A DNA stretch of 50,653 nucleotides from Mycobacterium parascrofulaceum ATCC BAA-614 (GTDB taxonomy: Bacteria > Actinomycetota > Actinomycetes > Mycobacteriales > Mycobacteriaceae), in NCBI RefSeq assembly GCF_000164135.1, contig NZ_GG770553.1:1419454-1470106 (forward strand), read 5' to 3'. Below the pieces are notes generated by a model. It had not been told where the DNA came from. It saw only the letters and a program-made list of their open reading frames with translations, and made no database searches. Positions 16,392-24,219 of the stretch are shown piece after piece. Within the stretch, counting starts at the first letter, position 1; every line of letters begins with the position of its first letter. Position numbers and translations under genes: made by a program.

Positions 16392-17084
16392 ATGAGTCGC
16401 GCGGCGTTGGACAAGGACCCCCGGGACGTCGCGTCGATGTTCGACGGCGTCGCCCGCCGCTACGACCTGACCAACACCGTGCTGTCGCTCGGCCAGGACC
16501 GCTTCTGGCGGAGGGCGACCCGGTCGGCGTTGACGATCGGACCCGGCCACAAGGTGCTGGACCTGGCCGCGGGCACCGCGGTGTCCACGGTCGAGTTGCA
16601 GAAGTCGGGGGCGTGGTGTGTGGCGGCCGATTTCTCGGTCGGGATGCTGGCGGCCGGTGCCGCGCGCAACGTGCCCAAGGTCGGGGCCGACGCCACCCGG
16701 CTGCCGTTCGGGGACGGCGTATTCGACGCTGTCACAATTAGTTTCGGGCTGCGCAACGTGGTCAACCCGCAGGCGGCGCTGCGCGAGATGGCGCGGGTCA
16801 CCCGCCCGGGTGGCCGATTGGTGGTCTGCGAGTTCTCCACGCCCACCAACGCGCTGTTCGCCACCGCCTACAAGGAGTATTTGATGCGGGCGCTGCCGCG
16901 GGTGGCGCGCGCGGTGTCCAGCAACCCCGACGCCTACGTCTACCTGGCGGAATCGATCAGGGCGTGGCCCGACCAGGAGGGGCTGGCGCGCGACATCTCG
17001 CGGGCCGGATGGGCCGCGGTGCGGTGGCGCAACCTGACCGGCGGCATCGTCGCCCTACACGCGGGATACAAGCCCCTGCGCTGA
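16392..17084 (+). CDS. menG: demethylmenaquinone methyltransferase (MenG/UbiE)
   Basis: A 230-residue class I SAM-dependent methyltransferase doing the last ring step of menaquinone synthesis. The UbiE signatures are visible: [26 protein letters not shown] at the start, SAM motif [16 protein letters not shown], the acidic AADFSVGML, and the family-specific [26 protein letters not shown]. The C-terminal [14 protein letters not shown] is also UbiE-typical. Orthologue of Rv0558, called menH, menG or ubiE in different sources. Start ATG 16392. It lies alone between the divergent SDR pseudogene and the convergent DUF732 gene, whose stop is seven bases away. Confidence 0.93.
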   Translation: MSRAALDKDPRDVASMFDGVARRYDLTNTVLSLGQDRFWRRATRSALTIGPGHKVLDLAAGTAVSTVELQKSGAWCVAADFSVGMLAAGAARNVPKVGADATRLPFGDGVFDAVTISFGLRNVVNPQAALREMARVTRPGGRLVVCEFSTPTNALFATAYKEYLMRALPRVARAVSSNPDAYVYLAESIRAWPDQEGLARDISRAGWAAVRWRNLTGGIVALHAGYKPLR

Positions 17085-17091
17085 GAACGAG

Positions 17092-17445
17092 CTAGTGGGT
17101 GCCGGCCCGCTGCACGAAGCCGATCTGGTCGGGGCAGTAGTGGTCCACCGCCGCGCCCAGGAACTGGAACGCCTGGCCCTGAGTGGTGCCGCGCGGCAGG
17201 TTGCGCTGAATGAAAGTGGCCGACTTATAGGGGTCGCCGTCCACGCCCTTGCCGATCCGGTCGCAGGTGATCTTGCCCATCCACGCCAGCTGGTCCTGCG
17301 GCTGGTAGATGCCGAAGCCGTTGACGGTGTTCTTGAATGAGACGTCACCGTCGTTGGACGGCGGCGGCGAGGCGAGCGCGGGCGCGGCCAGCGCGACGGC
17401 GGCGGCGGCCAGGCCGCCGATAGTAGCCAGCTTCGTTCCCTTCAT
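17092..17445 (-). CDS. secreted DUF732 protein (Rv0559c-like)
   Basis: A 117-residue exported protein. Residues 1-26 form a Sec signal peptide (MKGTKLATIGGLAAAAVALA followed by APALAS with an Ala-x-Ala site). The mature part contains the DUF732 features: a short helix around FGIYQPQDQLAWMGKITCDRI and a second cysteine in AAVDHYCPDQIGFV, so one disulfide is likely. Function unknown; mycobacteria carry many such small secreted proteins. In M. tuberculosis it is followed upstream by the salicylate-inducible methyltransferase Rv0560c, which is missing here: only 104 bases separate it from menJ. Confidence 0.85.
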   Translation of the reverse strand: MKGTKLATIGGLAAAAVALAAPALASPPPSNDGDVSFKNTVNGFGIYQPQDQLAWMGKITCDRIGKGVDGDPYKSATFIQRNLPRGTTQGQAFQFLGAAVDHYCPDQIGFVQRAGTH

Positions 17446-17549
17446 TAGCCGGACTATACACCGCCCGCCTTAACCGCGTGGAAAATCACCGGCGGCCACA
17501 TTCGGGACGCGGTGCGGGTTTCGCAGGTCAACGACGGTGAGCGGGCAGC

Positions 17550-18797
17550 TCAGCTGAACGGCTCCCGGCGATCGAGCAGCCGGGACAGCCGTCCGCCGCC
17601 CCGCCAGGCGCGCGCCACCCAGTCGGCGTCCTCGTCGCTGACCAGGTTGGCCATCACCCGCACGGCGATGGTCATCAGCCTCGGGGAGCGCATCGCGATC
17701 GGGCCCGTCGCCGGGAGGAACCGCTGAAAGGTCAGCAGCAAGGCCAGCCTGCGGGCGACCGAGAACCCCCGGCCGTAGTGCTCCTGCAGCAGCGACGGCC
17801 ACACTTGCGAAAGGTCTTGAGACAGGCCACAGCAGTCCAGCAGCTCGGCGGCCAGCCGCCCGGTTTCCATCCCGTAGTCGATGCCCTCGCCGTTCAACGG
17901 GTTGACGCACGCCGCGGCGTCGCCGATCAGCATCCAGTTCGGCCCGGCCACCCCGGACACCGCGCCGCCCATCGGCAGCAGCGCCGAGGCCACCGCCCGC
18001 GGCGGCCCGTCGAAGCCCCACTCGTCGCGGCGCAGGTCGGTGTAGTAGTTGATCAGCGGCCGCAACGCCAGGTCGGCGGGCCGTTTCGTCGTCGACAAGG
18101 CCCCGACCCCGATGTTCACCTCGCCGTTGCCGAGCGGGAAGATCCAGCCGTAGCCCGGCAGCACTTTGTCCGTGGAGCCGTCGGGTCCGCGCAGCTCCAG
18201 GTGCGACGTCAGCCACGGGTCGTCGGCGCGCGGGCTGGCCAGGTACCCGCGGGCGGCGACGCCGTACACCGTCTCCTGGTGCCAGCGCCGGCCCAGCTTG
18301 CGGCCCAGCGACGACCGGGCCCCGTCGGCCACGATCAGTCGGCGGCAACCCACCTCTGTGCCGTCGGCCAAGACCAGTGACACCACTCGTCCCGACGAGT
18401 CATGTTGCACCGCAACGGCTTTGGTGCCCAACATCATCCGCGCGCCGGACTCCTCGGCGACCTTGCGGATCCGGTCGTCCAACTCCAGGCGGGCCACCGC
18501 GCTGCCGGTCGACGGGAACGAGGGGCCCGGCCAGCCGACTTCCACCTCGCCGCCGAACCCGCTCATCCGCAGGCCCCGGTGCCGGACGCGGCTGTCCAGC
18601 CAATCGCCCAGGCCGAGGCGCTCGCACTCGGTGACCGCGCGCGGGGTCAGCCCGTCACCGCACGCCTTGTCGCGGGGGAAGCTGGCGGAGTCGATGACCA
18701 GCACGTCGTTGCCCGCGCGCGCGGCCCACGCGGCGGCCGCCGAACCGGCCGGTCCGGCGCCGACGACCACCAGGTCGGCTTTGGTCTCCACGCTCAC
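17550..18797 (-). CDS. menJ: menaquinone reductase MenJ (geranylgeranyl-reductase family)
   Basis: A 415-residue FAD enzyme that saturates one isoprene unit of the menaquinone side chain, giving MK-9(II-H2) in M. tuberculosis (Rv0561c). Seen: dinucleotide-binding VVGAGPAGSAAAAWAARAG, the family marker CGDGLTPRAV, FPSTGSAVARLELDDRI, and the second FAD motif MLIGDAAACVNPLNGEGIDYG. The C-terminal membrane-associating part follows. Start GTG at 18795-18797 (VSVETKADLVVVG); a second GTG six bases later is possible. Only 15 bases separate it from the divergent grcC1, so at least one of the two transcripts must be nearly leaderless. Downstream lies the DUF732 gene. Confidence 0.93.
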   Translation of the reverse strand: MSVETKADLVVVGAGPAGSAAAAWAARAGNDVLVIDSASFPRDKACGDGLTPRAVTECERLGLGDWLDSRVRHRGLRMSGFGGEVEVGWPGPSFPSTGSAVARLELDDRIRKVAEESGARMMLGTKAVAVQHDSSGRVVSLVLADGTEVGCRRLIVADGARSSLGRKLGRRWHQETVYGVAARGYLASPRADDPWLTSHLELRGPDGSTDKVLPGYGWIFPLGNGEVNIGVGALSTTKRPADLALRPLINYYTDLRRDEWGFDGPPRAVASALLPMGGAVSGVAGPNWMLIGDAAACVNPLNGEGIDYGMETGRLAAELLDCCGLSQDLSQVWPSLLQEHYGRGFSVARRLALLLTFQRFLPATGPIAMRSPRLMTIAVRVMANLVSDEDADWVARAWRGGGRLSRLLDRREPFS

Positions 18798-18800
18798 CAG

Positions 18801-18806
18801 TATGTT
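18801..18806 (+). promoter_or_regulatory. likely -10 element for leaderless grcC1 transcription
   Basis: TATGTT fits the mycobacterial TANNNT -10 consensus and ends six bases before the grcC1 GTG, the spacing expected when transcription starts at the start codon. It sits inside the 15-base gap between the divergent menJ and grcC1 starts. Confidence 0.45.
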
Positions 18807-18812
18807 GGTCGG

Positions 18813-19829
18813 GTGAGTACTCCGGCGACGGTGGTGGCGGGCGTCGACTTCGGTGACCCCGGGTTCGCCGCGACGGTGCGCGACGGCGTCGGGCGGATCG
18901 AGCAGCTCATGGACACCGAGTTGTGCAGCGCCGACGAGGTGATGACCGACTCGCTGACGCACCTGTTCAAGGCCGGCGGCAAGCGGTTCCGCCCGCTGTT
19001 CACCGTGCTGTCCGCCCAGATCGGGCCGAACCCCGACGCGCACGAGGTGACCATCGCCGGTGCGGTGATCGAGCTGGTGCACCTGGCGACGCTCTACCAC
19101 GACGACGTGATGGACGAGGCGGAGGTACGCCGCGGCGCGCCCACCGCCAACGTGCGCTGGGGGAACAACGTCGCGATCCTGGCCGGGGACTACCTGTTCG
19201 CCACCGCCTCGCGGCTGGTCTCGCTACTAGGGCCGGAGGCGGTGCGGCTGATCGCCGAGACGTTCGCCCAGCTGGTGACGGGGCAGATGCGCGAGACGCG
19301 CGGGCTGACGGGGGCGGCCGAGGGCGCCGACCCCGTCGAGCACTACCTGAAGGTGGTGTACGAGAAGACCGCCTGCCTGATCGCCGCGGCCGGCCGGTTC
19401 GGCGCCATGTTCTCGGGCGCCGACGCCGAGCAGGTCGAGCGGCTGAGCCGGCTCGGCGGCATCGTGGGCACCGCCTTCCAGATCTCCGACGACATCATCG
19501 ACATCGACAGCGACTCGCACGAGTCCGGCAAGCTGCCCGGCACCGACATCCGCGAGGGCGTGCACACCCTGCCGATGCTCTACGCGCTGCGCGAACCCGG
19601 CCCCGCCGCGGCGCGGCTGGCCGAACTGCTGGCCGGACCCACCGACGACGACGACGCGGTGGCCGAGGCGCTCGCGCTGCTGCGGGCCTCCCCGGGCATG
19701 GCGCGGGCCAAGCAGACGCTGGCGGAATGCGCGGCGCAGGCGCGCGACGAGCTGGCCCTGTTGCCCGACCTCCCCGGCCGCCGCGCGCTGCAGACGCTGG
19801 TCGACTACACGATCAGCCGGCACGGCTAG
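18813..19829 (+). CDS. grcC1: polyprenyl diphosphate synthase GrcC1
   Basis: A 338-residue trans-prenyltransferase, all helical. The first aspartate-rich motif is YHDDVMDEAEVRRG (DDxxD), preceded by GGKRFRP for diphosphate binding; the second is FQISDDIIDIDSD. Bulky residues before the first motif set product length, which cannot be predicted reliably here. Orthologue of Rv0562. The product is plausibly the long prenyl tail used for menaquinone, because menJ, which modifies that tail, diverges from it; this is inference. Start GTG at 18813 is probably leaderless. Followed, after 81 bases, by htpX in the same direction. Confidence 0.9.
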   Translation: MSTPATVVAGVDFGDPGFAATVRDGVGRIEQLMDTELCSADEVMTDSLTHLFKAGGKRFRPLFTVLSAQIGPNPDAHEVTIAGAVIELVHLATLYHDDVMDEAEVRRGAPTANVRWGNNVAILAGDYLFATASRLVSLLGPEAVRLIAETFAQLVTGQMRETRGLTGAAEGADPVEHYLKVVYEKTACLIAAAGRFGAMFSGADAEQVERLSRLGGIVGTAFQISDDIIDIDSDSHESGKLPGTDIREGVHTLPMLYALREPGPAAARLAELLAGPTDDDDAVAEALALLRASPGMARAKQTLAECAAQARDELALLPDLPGRRALQTLVDYTISRHG

Positions 19830-19910
19830 CGCGTCGCTGGAACCCGGAAGGTCATCTCGCGCGTTCAATTGACAGCAGTCAAGCAACGAACGGGCTCTAG
19901 GAGGGCACCG

Positions 19911-20765
19911 ATGACCTGGCATCCCCATGCCAACAGGGCCAAGACCTTCTTCCTGCTGGTCGGAATGTCCGCGTTGATCGTGTTTGTCGGATCGCTGTTC
20001 GGCAGGACGGCCATGTTCCTCGCGGTGCTGTTCGCCGTCGGGATGAACATCTACACGTACTACAACAGCGACAAGCTCGCGCTGCGGGCGATGCACGCCC
20101 AACCCGTGTCCGAGCTGCAGGCGCCGATGATGTACCGGATCGTGCGCGAGCTGGCCACCGCCGCGCACCAGCCGATGCCGCGGCTGTACATCAGCGACAC
20201 CAACGCGCCCAATGCCTTCGCGACCGGCCGCAACCCGCGCAACGCCGCCGTGTGCTGCACCACCGGCATCTTGGGGATCCTCAACGAGCGTGAGCTGCGC
20301 GCGGTGCTGGGTCACGAGCTCTCCCACGTCTACAACCGCGACATCCTGATCTCGTGCATCGCCGGCGCGATGGCGTCGATCATCACCGCCCTGTCGTACA
20401 TGGCGATGTTCTTCGGCGGCAACCGCGACGACGAGGGCAATCCCGCTGCGCTGCTGCTGGTTTCGCTGCTGGGCCCGATCGCCGCCACCGTGGTGCGGCT
20501 GGCGGTGTCCCGGTCGCGGGAGTACCAGGCCGACGAGTCGGGCGCGGTGTTGACGGGTGATCCGCTGGCCCTGGCGTCGGCGCTGCGCAAGATCTCGGGC
20601 GGTGTCCAGGCCGCCCCGTTGCCGCCCGAGCCGCAGCTGGCCAGCCAGGCGCACCTGATGATCGCCAACCCGTTCCGCGCGGGCGAGCGAATCGGGTCGC
20701 TGTTCTCGACGCACCCGCCGATCGAGGACCGCATCCGCCGGCTGGAGGCGATGGCACGCGGTTAG
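19911..20765 (+). CDS. htpX: membrane zinc metalloprotease HtpX
   Basis: A 284-residue M48B peptidase of the inner membrane that degrades damaged membrane proteins. Two N-terminal membrane spans (about residues 11-48), then [11 protein letters not shown] and the zinc motif [12 protein letters not shown] (HExxH) near residue 145, two further spans (around 160-205), and the third zinc ligand in [10 protein letters not shown]. The tail [17 protein letters not shown] is family-typical. ATG start supported by AGGAGG six to eight bases upstream. Orthologue of Rv0563. The intergenic stretch after it carries operator-like palindromes that belong to the next gene. Confidence 0.94.
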   Translation: MTWHPHANRAKTFFLLVGMSALIVFVGSLFGRTAMFLAVLFAVGMNIYTYYNSDKLALRAMHAQPVSELQAPMMYRIVRELATAAHQPMPRLYISDTNAPNAFATGRNPRNAAVCCTTGILGILNERELRAVLGHELSHVYNRDILISCIAGAMASIITALSYMAMFFGGNRDDEGNPAALLLVSLLGPIAATVVRLAVSRSREYQADESGAVLTGDPLALASALRKISGGVQAAPLPPEPQLASQAHLMIANPFRAGERIGSLFSTHPPIEDRIRRLEAMARG

Positions 20766-20769
20766 GCGA

Positions 20770-20793
20770 TGTGATATCGCCCGCGCTATCAAA
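20770..20793. promoter_or_regulatory. operator palindrome, copy 1 of 3
   Basis: A 24-base element with left arm TGTGATATCG, centre CCCG and right arm CGCTATCAAA. It differs at two left-arm positions from the perfect form in copy 2, and begins just after the htpX stop. Confidence 0.6.
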
Positions 20794-20854
20794 TTCGCGG
20801 GCGTTCATATGCTTCCGGAGCCGGCGTCTCCCCAAGGATGACCGCGCCGCCGAT

Positions 20855-20878
20855 TTTGATAGCGCCCGCGCTATCAAA
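20855..20878. promoter_or_regulatory. operator palindrome, copy 2 of 3
   Basis: Arms TTTGATAGCG and CGCTATCAAA around CCCG, a perfect 10-base inverted repeat. It starts 85 bases after copy 1, about eight helical turns. Confidence 0.7.
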
Positions 20879-20936
20879 TCGCGGGGTGCCGGCTTCCCCC
20901 GGGTCGCCCCCACCCTGGGGATGAGTGACTCCCGTT

Positions 20937-20960
20937 TTTGATAGCACCCGTGCTATCAAA
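20937..20960. promoter_or_regulatory. operator palindrome, copy 3 of 3, abutting hicB
   Basis: Arms TTTGATAGCA and TGCTATCAAA around CCCG. Relative to copy 2 one base is changed in each arm so that symmetry is kept. It starts 82 bases after copy 2 and ends six bases before the GTG of the HicB-like gene, where it would cover the promoter or start. Confidence 0.72.
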
Positions 20961-20966
20961 TCCCGC

Positions 20967-21323
20967 GTGGACCGATACACCTATCGCGCCCAGTGGTTAC
21001 CCGACTACGGCGATTACCTGGGCGTGTGTGTCGAATTGCCCTACATGAGACGGGAAGCGCCGACCGCCCCGGAGGCGGTGGCCGCCGTCGAGGAGGCCGT
21101 CGAGGAGCATGTGGCGGGCCTGCGCGCCGCCGGCGAGGACGTCCCCACCTCGTTCTCCGAACGCCGCTACAGCGGCAAATTCCTGGTCAGGACGTCGCCG
21201 GAGCTACATGCCCGGCTGGCGCTGGAGGCCACCGAGCAGGGGGTGCCGATGAACCAGTGGATCGTGCAGAAGCTCAGCGGCCGGGCGCCCAGCAGCACCT
21301 TCGGTCTCTCGGGGTTCGATTAG
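20967..21323 (+). CDS. orphan HicB-family antitoxin-like DNA-binding protein
   Basis: A 118-residue protein in two parts. Residues 1-65 form a HicB-type partial RNase-H fold (YRAQWLPDYGDYLGVCVELP, then APEAVAAVEEAVEEHVAGLRAAGEDVP). Residues 70-110 form a ribbon-helix-helix DNA-binding domain: KFLVRTSPELHARLALEATEQ, then GVPMNQWIVQKLSG. HicB normally neutralises the HicA mRNA interferase and represses the pair. No HicA-like frame was found on either side: upstream is 201 bases of operators, downstream the convergent SulP gene begins four bases later. Start GTG 20967 is the first after copy 3 of the palindrome; a frame from 20925 would run through that operator. Confidence 0.8.
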   Translation: MDRYTYRAQWLPDYGDYLGVCVELPYMRREAPTAPEAVAAVEEAVEEHVAGLRAAGEDVPTSFSERRYSGKFLVRTSPELHARLALEATEQGVPMNQWIVQKLSGRAPSSTFGLSGFD

Positions 21324-21327
21324 CCGA

Positions 21328-22881
21328 TCACGCGGCCGCTTCGGGTCTTTCGGCTTCGACGGACTCGCGCACCGTCTGGCGGGCGGCATGGCCCGTCTCG
21401 AGCCTTCCCCGGATGCGGACCGTGCCGCCGTTGGCCTCGTGCTGGCGCTGCCAGTCGCTGATGGCCTGGTGCGCCGCGTGATCCAGGTAGTGCACCGAAA
21501 CATCCACCGTGGCAACGGTTCCGGCGGGGATGGACGAGAGCACACGCGTCAACCGGGGGAGCGCGAGGAACGTGCACGCCGCGCCCTCGATCGTCACGTG
21601 CCACTCGCCGTCGACGGACAGCGCCTCGACCTTGGCCCTGATCACCCGCCAACCGGTCAGCGCGATGGCCAGCGCCAGTCCGATCAACACCCCGTGCAGC
21701 AGGTTGAGGAAGACGACGCTGACGGCGGTCACGACGTACACGGCCAGATCGCCGTGCTTCATCGCGGTCTCGATGTGGGCCGGCTTGAGCAGCTGAACGC
21801 CGATCACGATGAGCAGCCCCGCGAGCGCGGCGGTGGGGATCTCGTCGACCAGGCCGGCGAACGGGATGGTGAACAGCAGGATCCACACGCCGTGTAGGCA
21901 GGCCGAGGCGCGCGATTTCGCGCCGGCGTTGACATTCGTCGAGCTGCGGACGATGACCCCGGTGATCGGGAGCCCGCCGACGGTGCCCGACACGATGTTG
22001 GCGGCGCCCTGCCCGACCAACTCGCGGTTGAACTCGGTGCGGGGCCCGTTGTGCATGCGGTCGACCGACACCGCCGACAGCAGGCTCTCGACGCTGGCGA
22101 TGAGCGCGACGGTGATCACCCCGATCGCGACCGCACCCCAGTTGCCGTGCGGAACGTCGGGCAGCTGCAACGCGTCCAGCGGTGACCCCTCGAGGTCGAT
22201 CCGGCGCACGTGGAACGGAAAAACGACCGACACCACCGTGGCGGCCACTATCGCGACCAACGGCCCCGGAACGCGGCGCACCTTGGCCGGGACCCATCGC
22301 CACGCCACGAGGATGGCGATCACCAATACGCCGATGATGACCCCGGGCCGGTGCGCGGCGACGATCTGGCCCGGCAGCCCGATGAGGTTGTGCCAGGCGG
22401 TGCTCTTGGACTTTCCGCCCAGCAGCACGTGCGCCTGCTGCAGGGCGATCGTGATGCCGATGCCGGCCAGCATGGCGTGCACCACCACCGGTGAGATGGC
22501 CAATGCCGCCCGCGCGACGCGGCTGAGCCCCAGCAGCACCTGCAGGACGCCCGCGGCCACGGTGATCAAACACGTGATACCCCAACCGAAGTCGGACACC
22601 AAGTCGGCGACCACTACCGTCAGTCCGGCCGCGGGGCCGCTGACTTGCAGTGGCGACCCGCCGATGGCGCCGACCACGATCCCGCCGACGATCGCGGCGA
22701 CGAGCCCGGCGAGCACCGGGGCGTTGGAAGCGATCGCGATCCCCAACGACAATGGGAGCGCGACCAGGAAGACCACCAGCGACGCGGGCAGATCGTGCCG
22801 GACGATCGATTGCAACCGGTCCCTGCGCGATTCGTTGCCCCGGTGGTGAGGTTGATTGCCGAGCTCTTCGATGTTCTGCAC
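21328..22881 (-). CDS. SulP-family anion transporter with STAS domain
   Basis: A 517-residue permease with about a dozen membrane segments from residue 27 on (DLPASLVVFLVALPLSLGIAIA, GLVAAIVGGIVVGAIGG ...). Conserved SulP residues include GSPLQVSGPAAGLTVVV and GLPITGVIVRSSTNVNAGAKS. The C-terminal 90 residues form a STAS domain (EWHVTIEGAACTFLALPRL ... DVSVHYLDHAAHQAI). Substrate may be sulfate or bicarbonate; mycobacterial relatives of the Rv3273 type suggest bicarbonate, but no carbonic-anhydrase domain is fused here. Start GTG at 22879-22881. A short inverted repeat (TTACG, four bases, CGTAA) sits at 22944-22957 in the 241-base upstream gap, which otherwise holds nothing I recognise. Confidence 0.87.
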   Translation of the reverse strand: MQNIEELGNQPHHRGNESRRDRLQSIVRHDLPASLVVFLVALPLSLGIAIASNAPVLAGLVAAIVGGIVVGAIGGSPLQVSGPAAGLTVVVADLVSDFGWGITCLITVAAGVLQVLLGLSRVARAALAISPVVVHAMLAGIGITIALQQAHVLLGGKSKSTAWHNLIGLPGQIVAAHRPGVIIGVLVIAILVAWRWVPAKVRRVPGPLVAIVAATVVSVVFPFHVRRIDLEGSPLDALQLPDVPHGNWGAVAIGVITVALIASVESLLSAVSVDRMHNGPRTEFNRELVGQGAANIVSGTVGGLPITGVIVRSSTNVNAGAKSRASACLHGVWILLFTIPFAGLVDEIPTAALAGLLIVIGVQLLKPAHIETAMKHGDLAVYVVTAVSVVFLNLLHGVLIGLALAIALTGWRVIRAKVEALSVDGEWHVTIEGAACTFLALPRLTRVLSSIPAGTVATVDVSVHYLDHAAHQAISDWQRQHEANGGTVRIRGRLETGHAARQTVRESVEAERPEAAA

Positions 22882-23122
22882 GGTCGCGTCCCTCGTTAGG
22901 CGTTTGCGGGGGATGCTCCGATACCCGCCCCTGCTGCGCTGTATTACGTCGGCGTAAACTCTTGGCGCACAAACGGTTACGACCCGGCCAGACCCACACG
23001 ATCATGACCGGGAACCCCTGGCTGCCTATCGACCGTATTTTGCTGGCAAACCCCGGTCAAGCGGACGGGCGCGGCCCATATGGAATGCAAAGATTTGAAT
23101 TCTGCGCCGGCGGAAGCCCGGC

Positions 23123-24148
23123 TCAGAACCCCGAGCCGTAGACCTCGTGCCCGGGCACCTCGACCATCAGGCCGCGGTAGGCGTCCTCGACGGTCGAACC
23201 GTGGTTGATCACCGCATCGACTTCGCGGGCGATCGGCATGTTGAGTCCGAACTCGTTGGCGAACTCCATGATCACGCTGGCGGCTTTGACGCCCTCGGCG
23301 ACCTGGTTCATCGAGCCGATGATCTCGTCGATCGGCTTGCCGGCGCCCAGTTGCTCGCCCACGTGGCGGTTGCGGCTGCGCTGGCTGGTGCACGTCACGA
23401 TGAGGTCGCCGAGGCCGGCCAGGCCGGGGAAGGTATCGGGGTTGCCGCCCATGGCCACGCCGAGTTTCGTCATCTCGCGCAGCGCGCGGGCGATCACCAG
23501 GGCACGGGTGTTCTCCCCGATGCCCAGCGAGTAGCCCATCCCGACCGAGATGGCATAGACGTTCTTCAGCGCCCCGGCCATCTCCACCCCGATCACGTCG
23601 TCGGTGGTGTACACGCGGAAGCGCCGGGTGCGGAACAGTCCGGACAGCCGGGTCGCCAGATGCTGGTCGGGCATGGCCAGTACCGCCGCCGCGGCGTAGC
23701 CCTCGCCGACCTCGCGGGCGATGTTCGGCCCCGCCAGGATGCCCGCCGGATGGCCCGGCAGTATCTCCTCGATGATCTGCGACATCCGCATGTTGGTGCC
23801 CTGCTCGAGCCCCTTGACCAGTGACACCACCGGCACCCACGGCCGCAGTTCCTTCGCCAGCTCGGTCAGCACGCCCCGGAACCCGTGGGAGGGCACGCCC
23901 ATCACCACGACATCGGCGCAGCTGGCCGCCTCGGCGAAGTCGGTGGTGGCGCGCAGGGTGTCGCTCAGCACCGCCTCGTTGCCGAGGTAGCGGCTGTTGC
24001 GGTGGTTCTCGTTGATGTCCTTCGCGGTCTCCTCCGAGCGCACCCACTGCAGCGTCGGTCCGCGGCGCGCGCAGATGGACGCCACCGTGGTTCCCCAGGA
24101 ACCGCCACCGAGGACAACGACGTTGGGTTCGCGCGTCTGCACTGCCAT
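23123..24148 (-). CDS. gpsA: glycerol-3-phosphate dehydrogenase [NAD(P)+] GpsA
   Basis: A 341-residue cytosolic enzyme that reduces dihydroxyacetone phosphate to sn-glycerol-3-phosphate for phospholipid synthesis. Seen: the Rossmann loop VVVLGGGSWGTTVASICARRG, VMGVPSHGFRGVL, the VSLVKGLEQGT motif with a catalytic lysine, ILAGPNIAREV, and GALKNVYAISVGMGYSLGIGEN with the second catalytic lysine, followed by GLAGLGDLIVTCTS. All are diagnostic for GpsA. Orthologue of Rv0564c. Start ATG at 24146-24148. It reads in the same direction as the monooxygenase gene upstream, 71 bases away. Confidence 0.94.
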   Translation of the reverse strand: MAVQTREPNVVVLGGGSWGTTVASICARRGPTLQWVRSEETAKDINENHRNSRYLGNEAVLSDTLRATTDFAEAASCADVVVMGVPSHGFRGVLTELAKELRPWVPVVSLVKGLEQGTNMRMSQIIEEILPGHPAGILAGPNIAREVGEGYAAAAVLAMPDQHLATRLSGLFRTRRFRVYTTDDVIGVEMAGALKNVYAISVGMGYSLGIGENTRALVIARALREMTKLGVAMGGNPDTFPGLAGLGDLIVTCTSQRSRNRHVGEQLGAGKPIDEIIGSMNQVAEGVKAASVIMEFANEFGLNMPIAREVDAVINHGSTVEDAYRGLMVEVPGHEVYGSGF

Positions 24149-24219
24149 GGCGATCAGCGTATTGCCGACACCTCAGATTTAGTAGCAGTTCACGAACTTC
24201 GGGGGCGGCCGGATCGCGC

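Noticed and set aside
20770..20960. Three regularly spaced palindromes as a short CRISPR array
   Set aside because: Units are symmetrical, spacers are about 60 bases and related to leader sequence, no cas gene is present, and the last copy abuts a DNA-binding protein gene. Operators fit better.
20383..20980. Leftward small frames across the palindromes as a HicA toxin
   Set aside because: Their similar DLIARxLSK segments are just translations of the palindrome; they lack the HicA fold and its glycine/histidine motif.
22944..22957. TTACG-N4-CGTAA inverted repeat upstream of the SulP gene as an operator
   Set aside because: Five-base arms are too short to stand out and no promoter element is aligned with it; mentioned only in the transporter entry.
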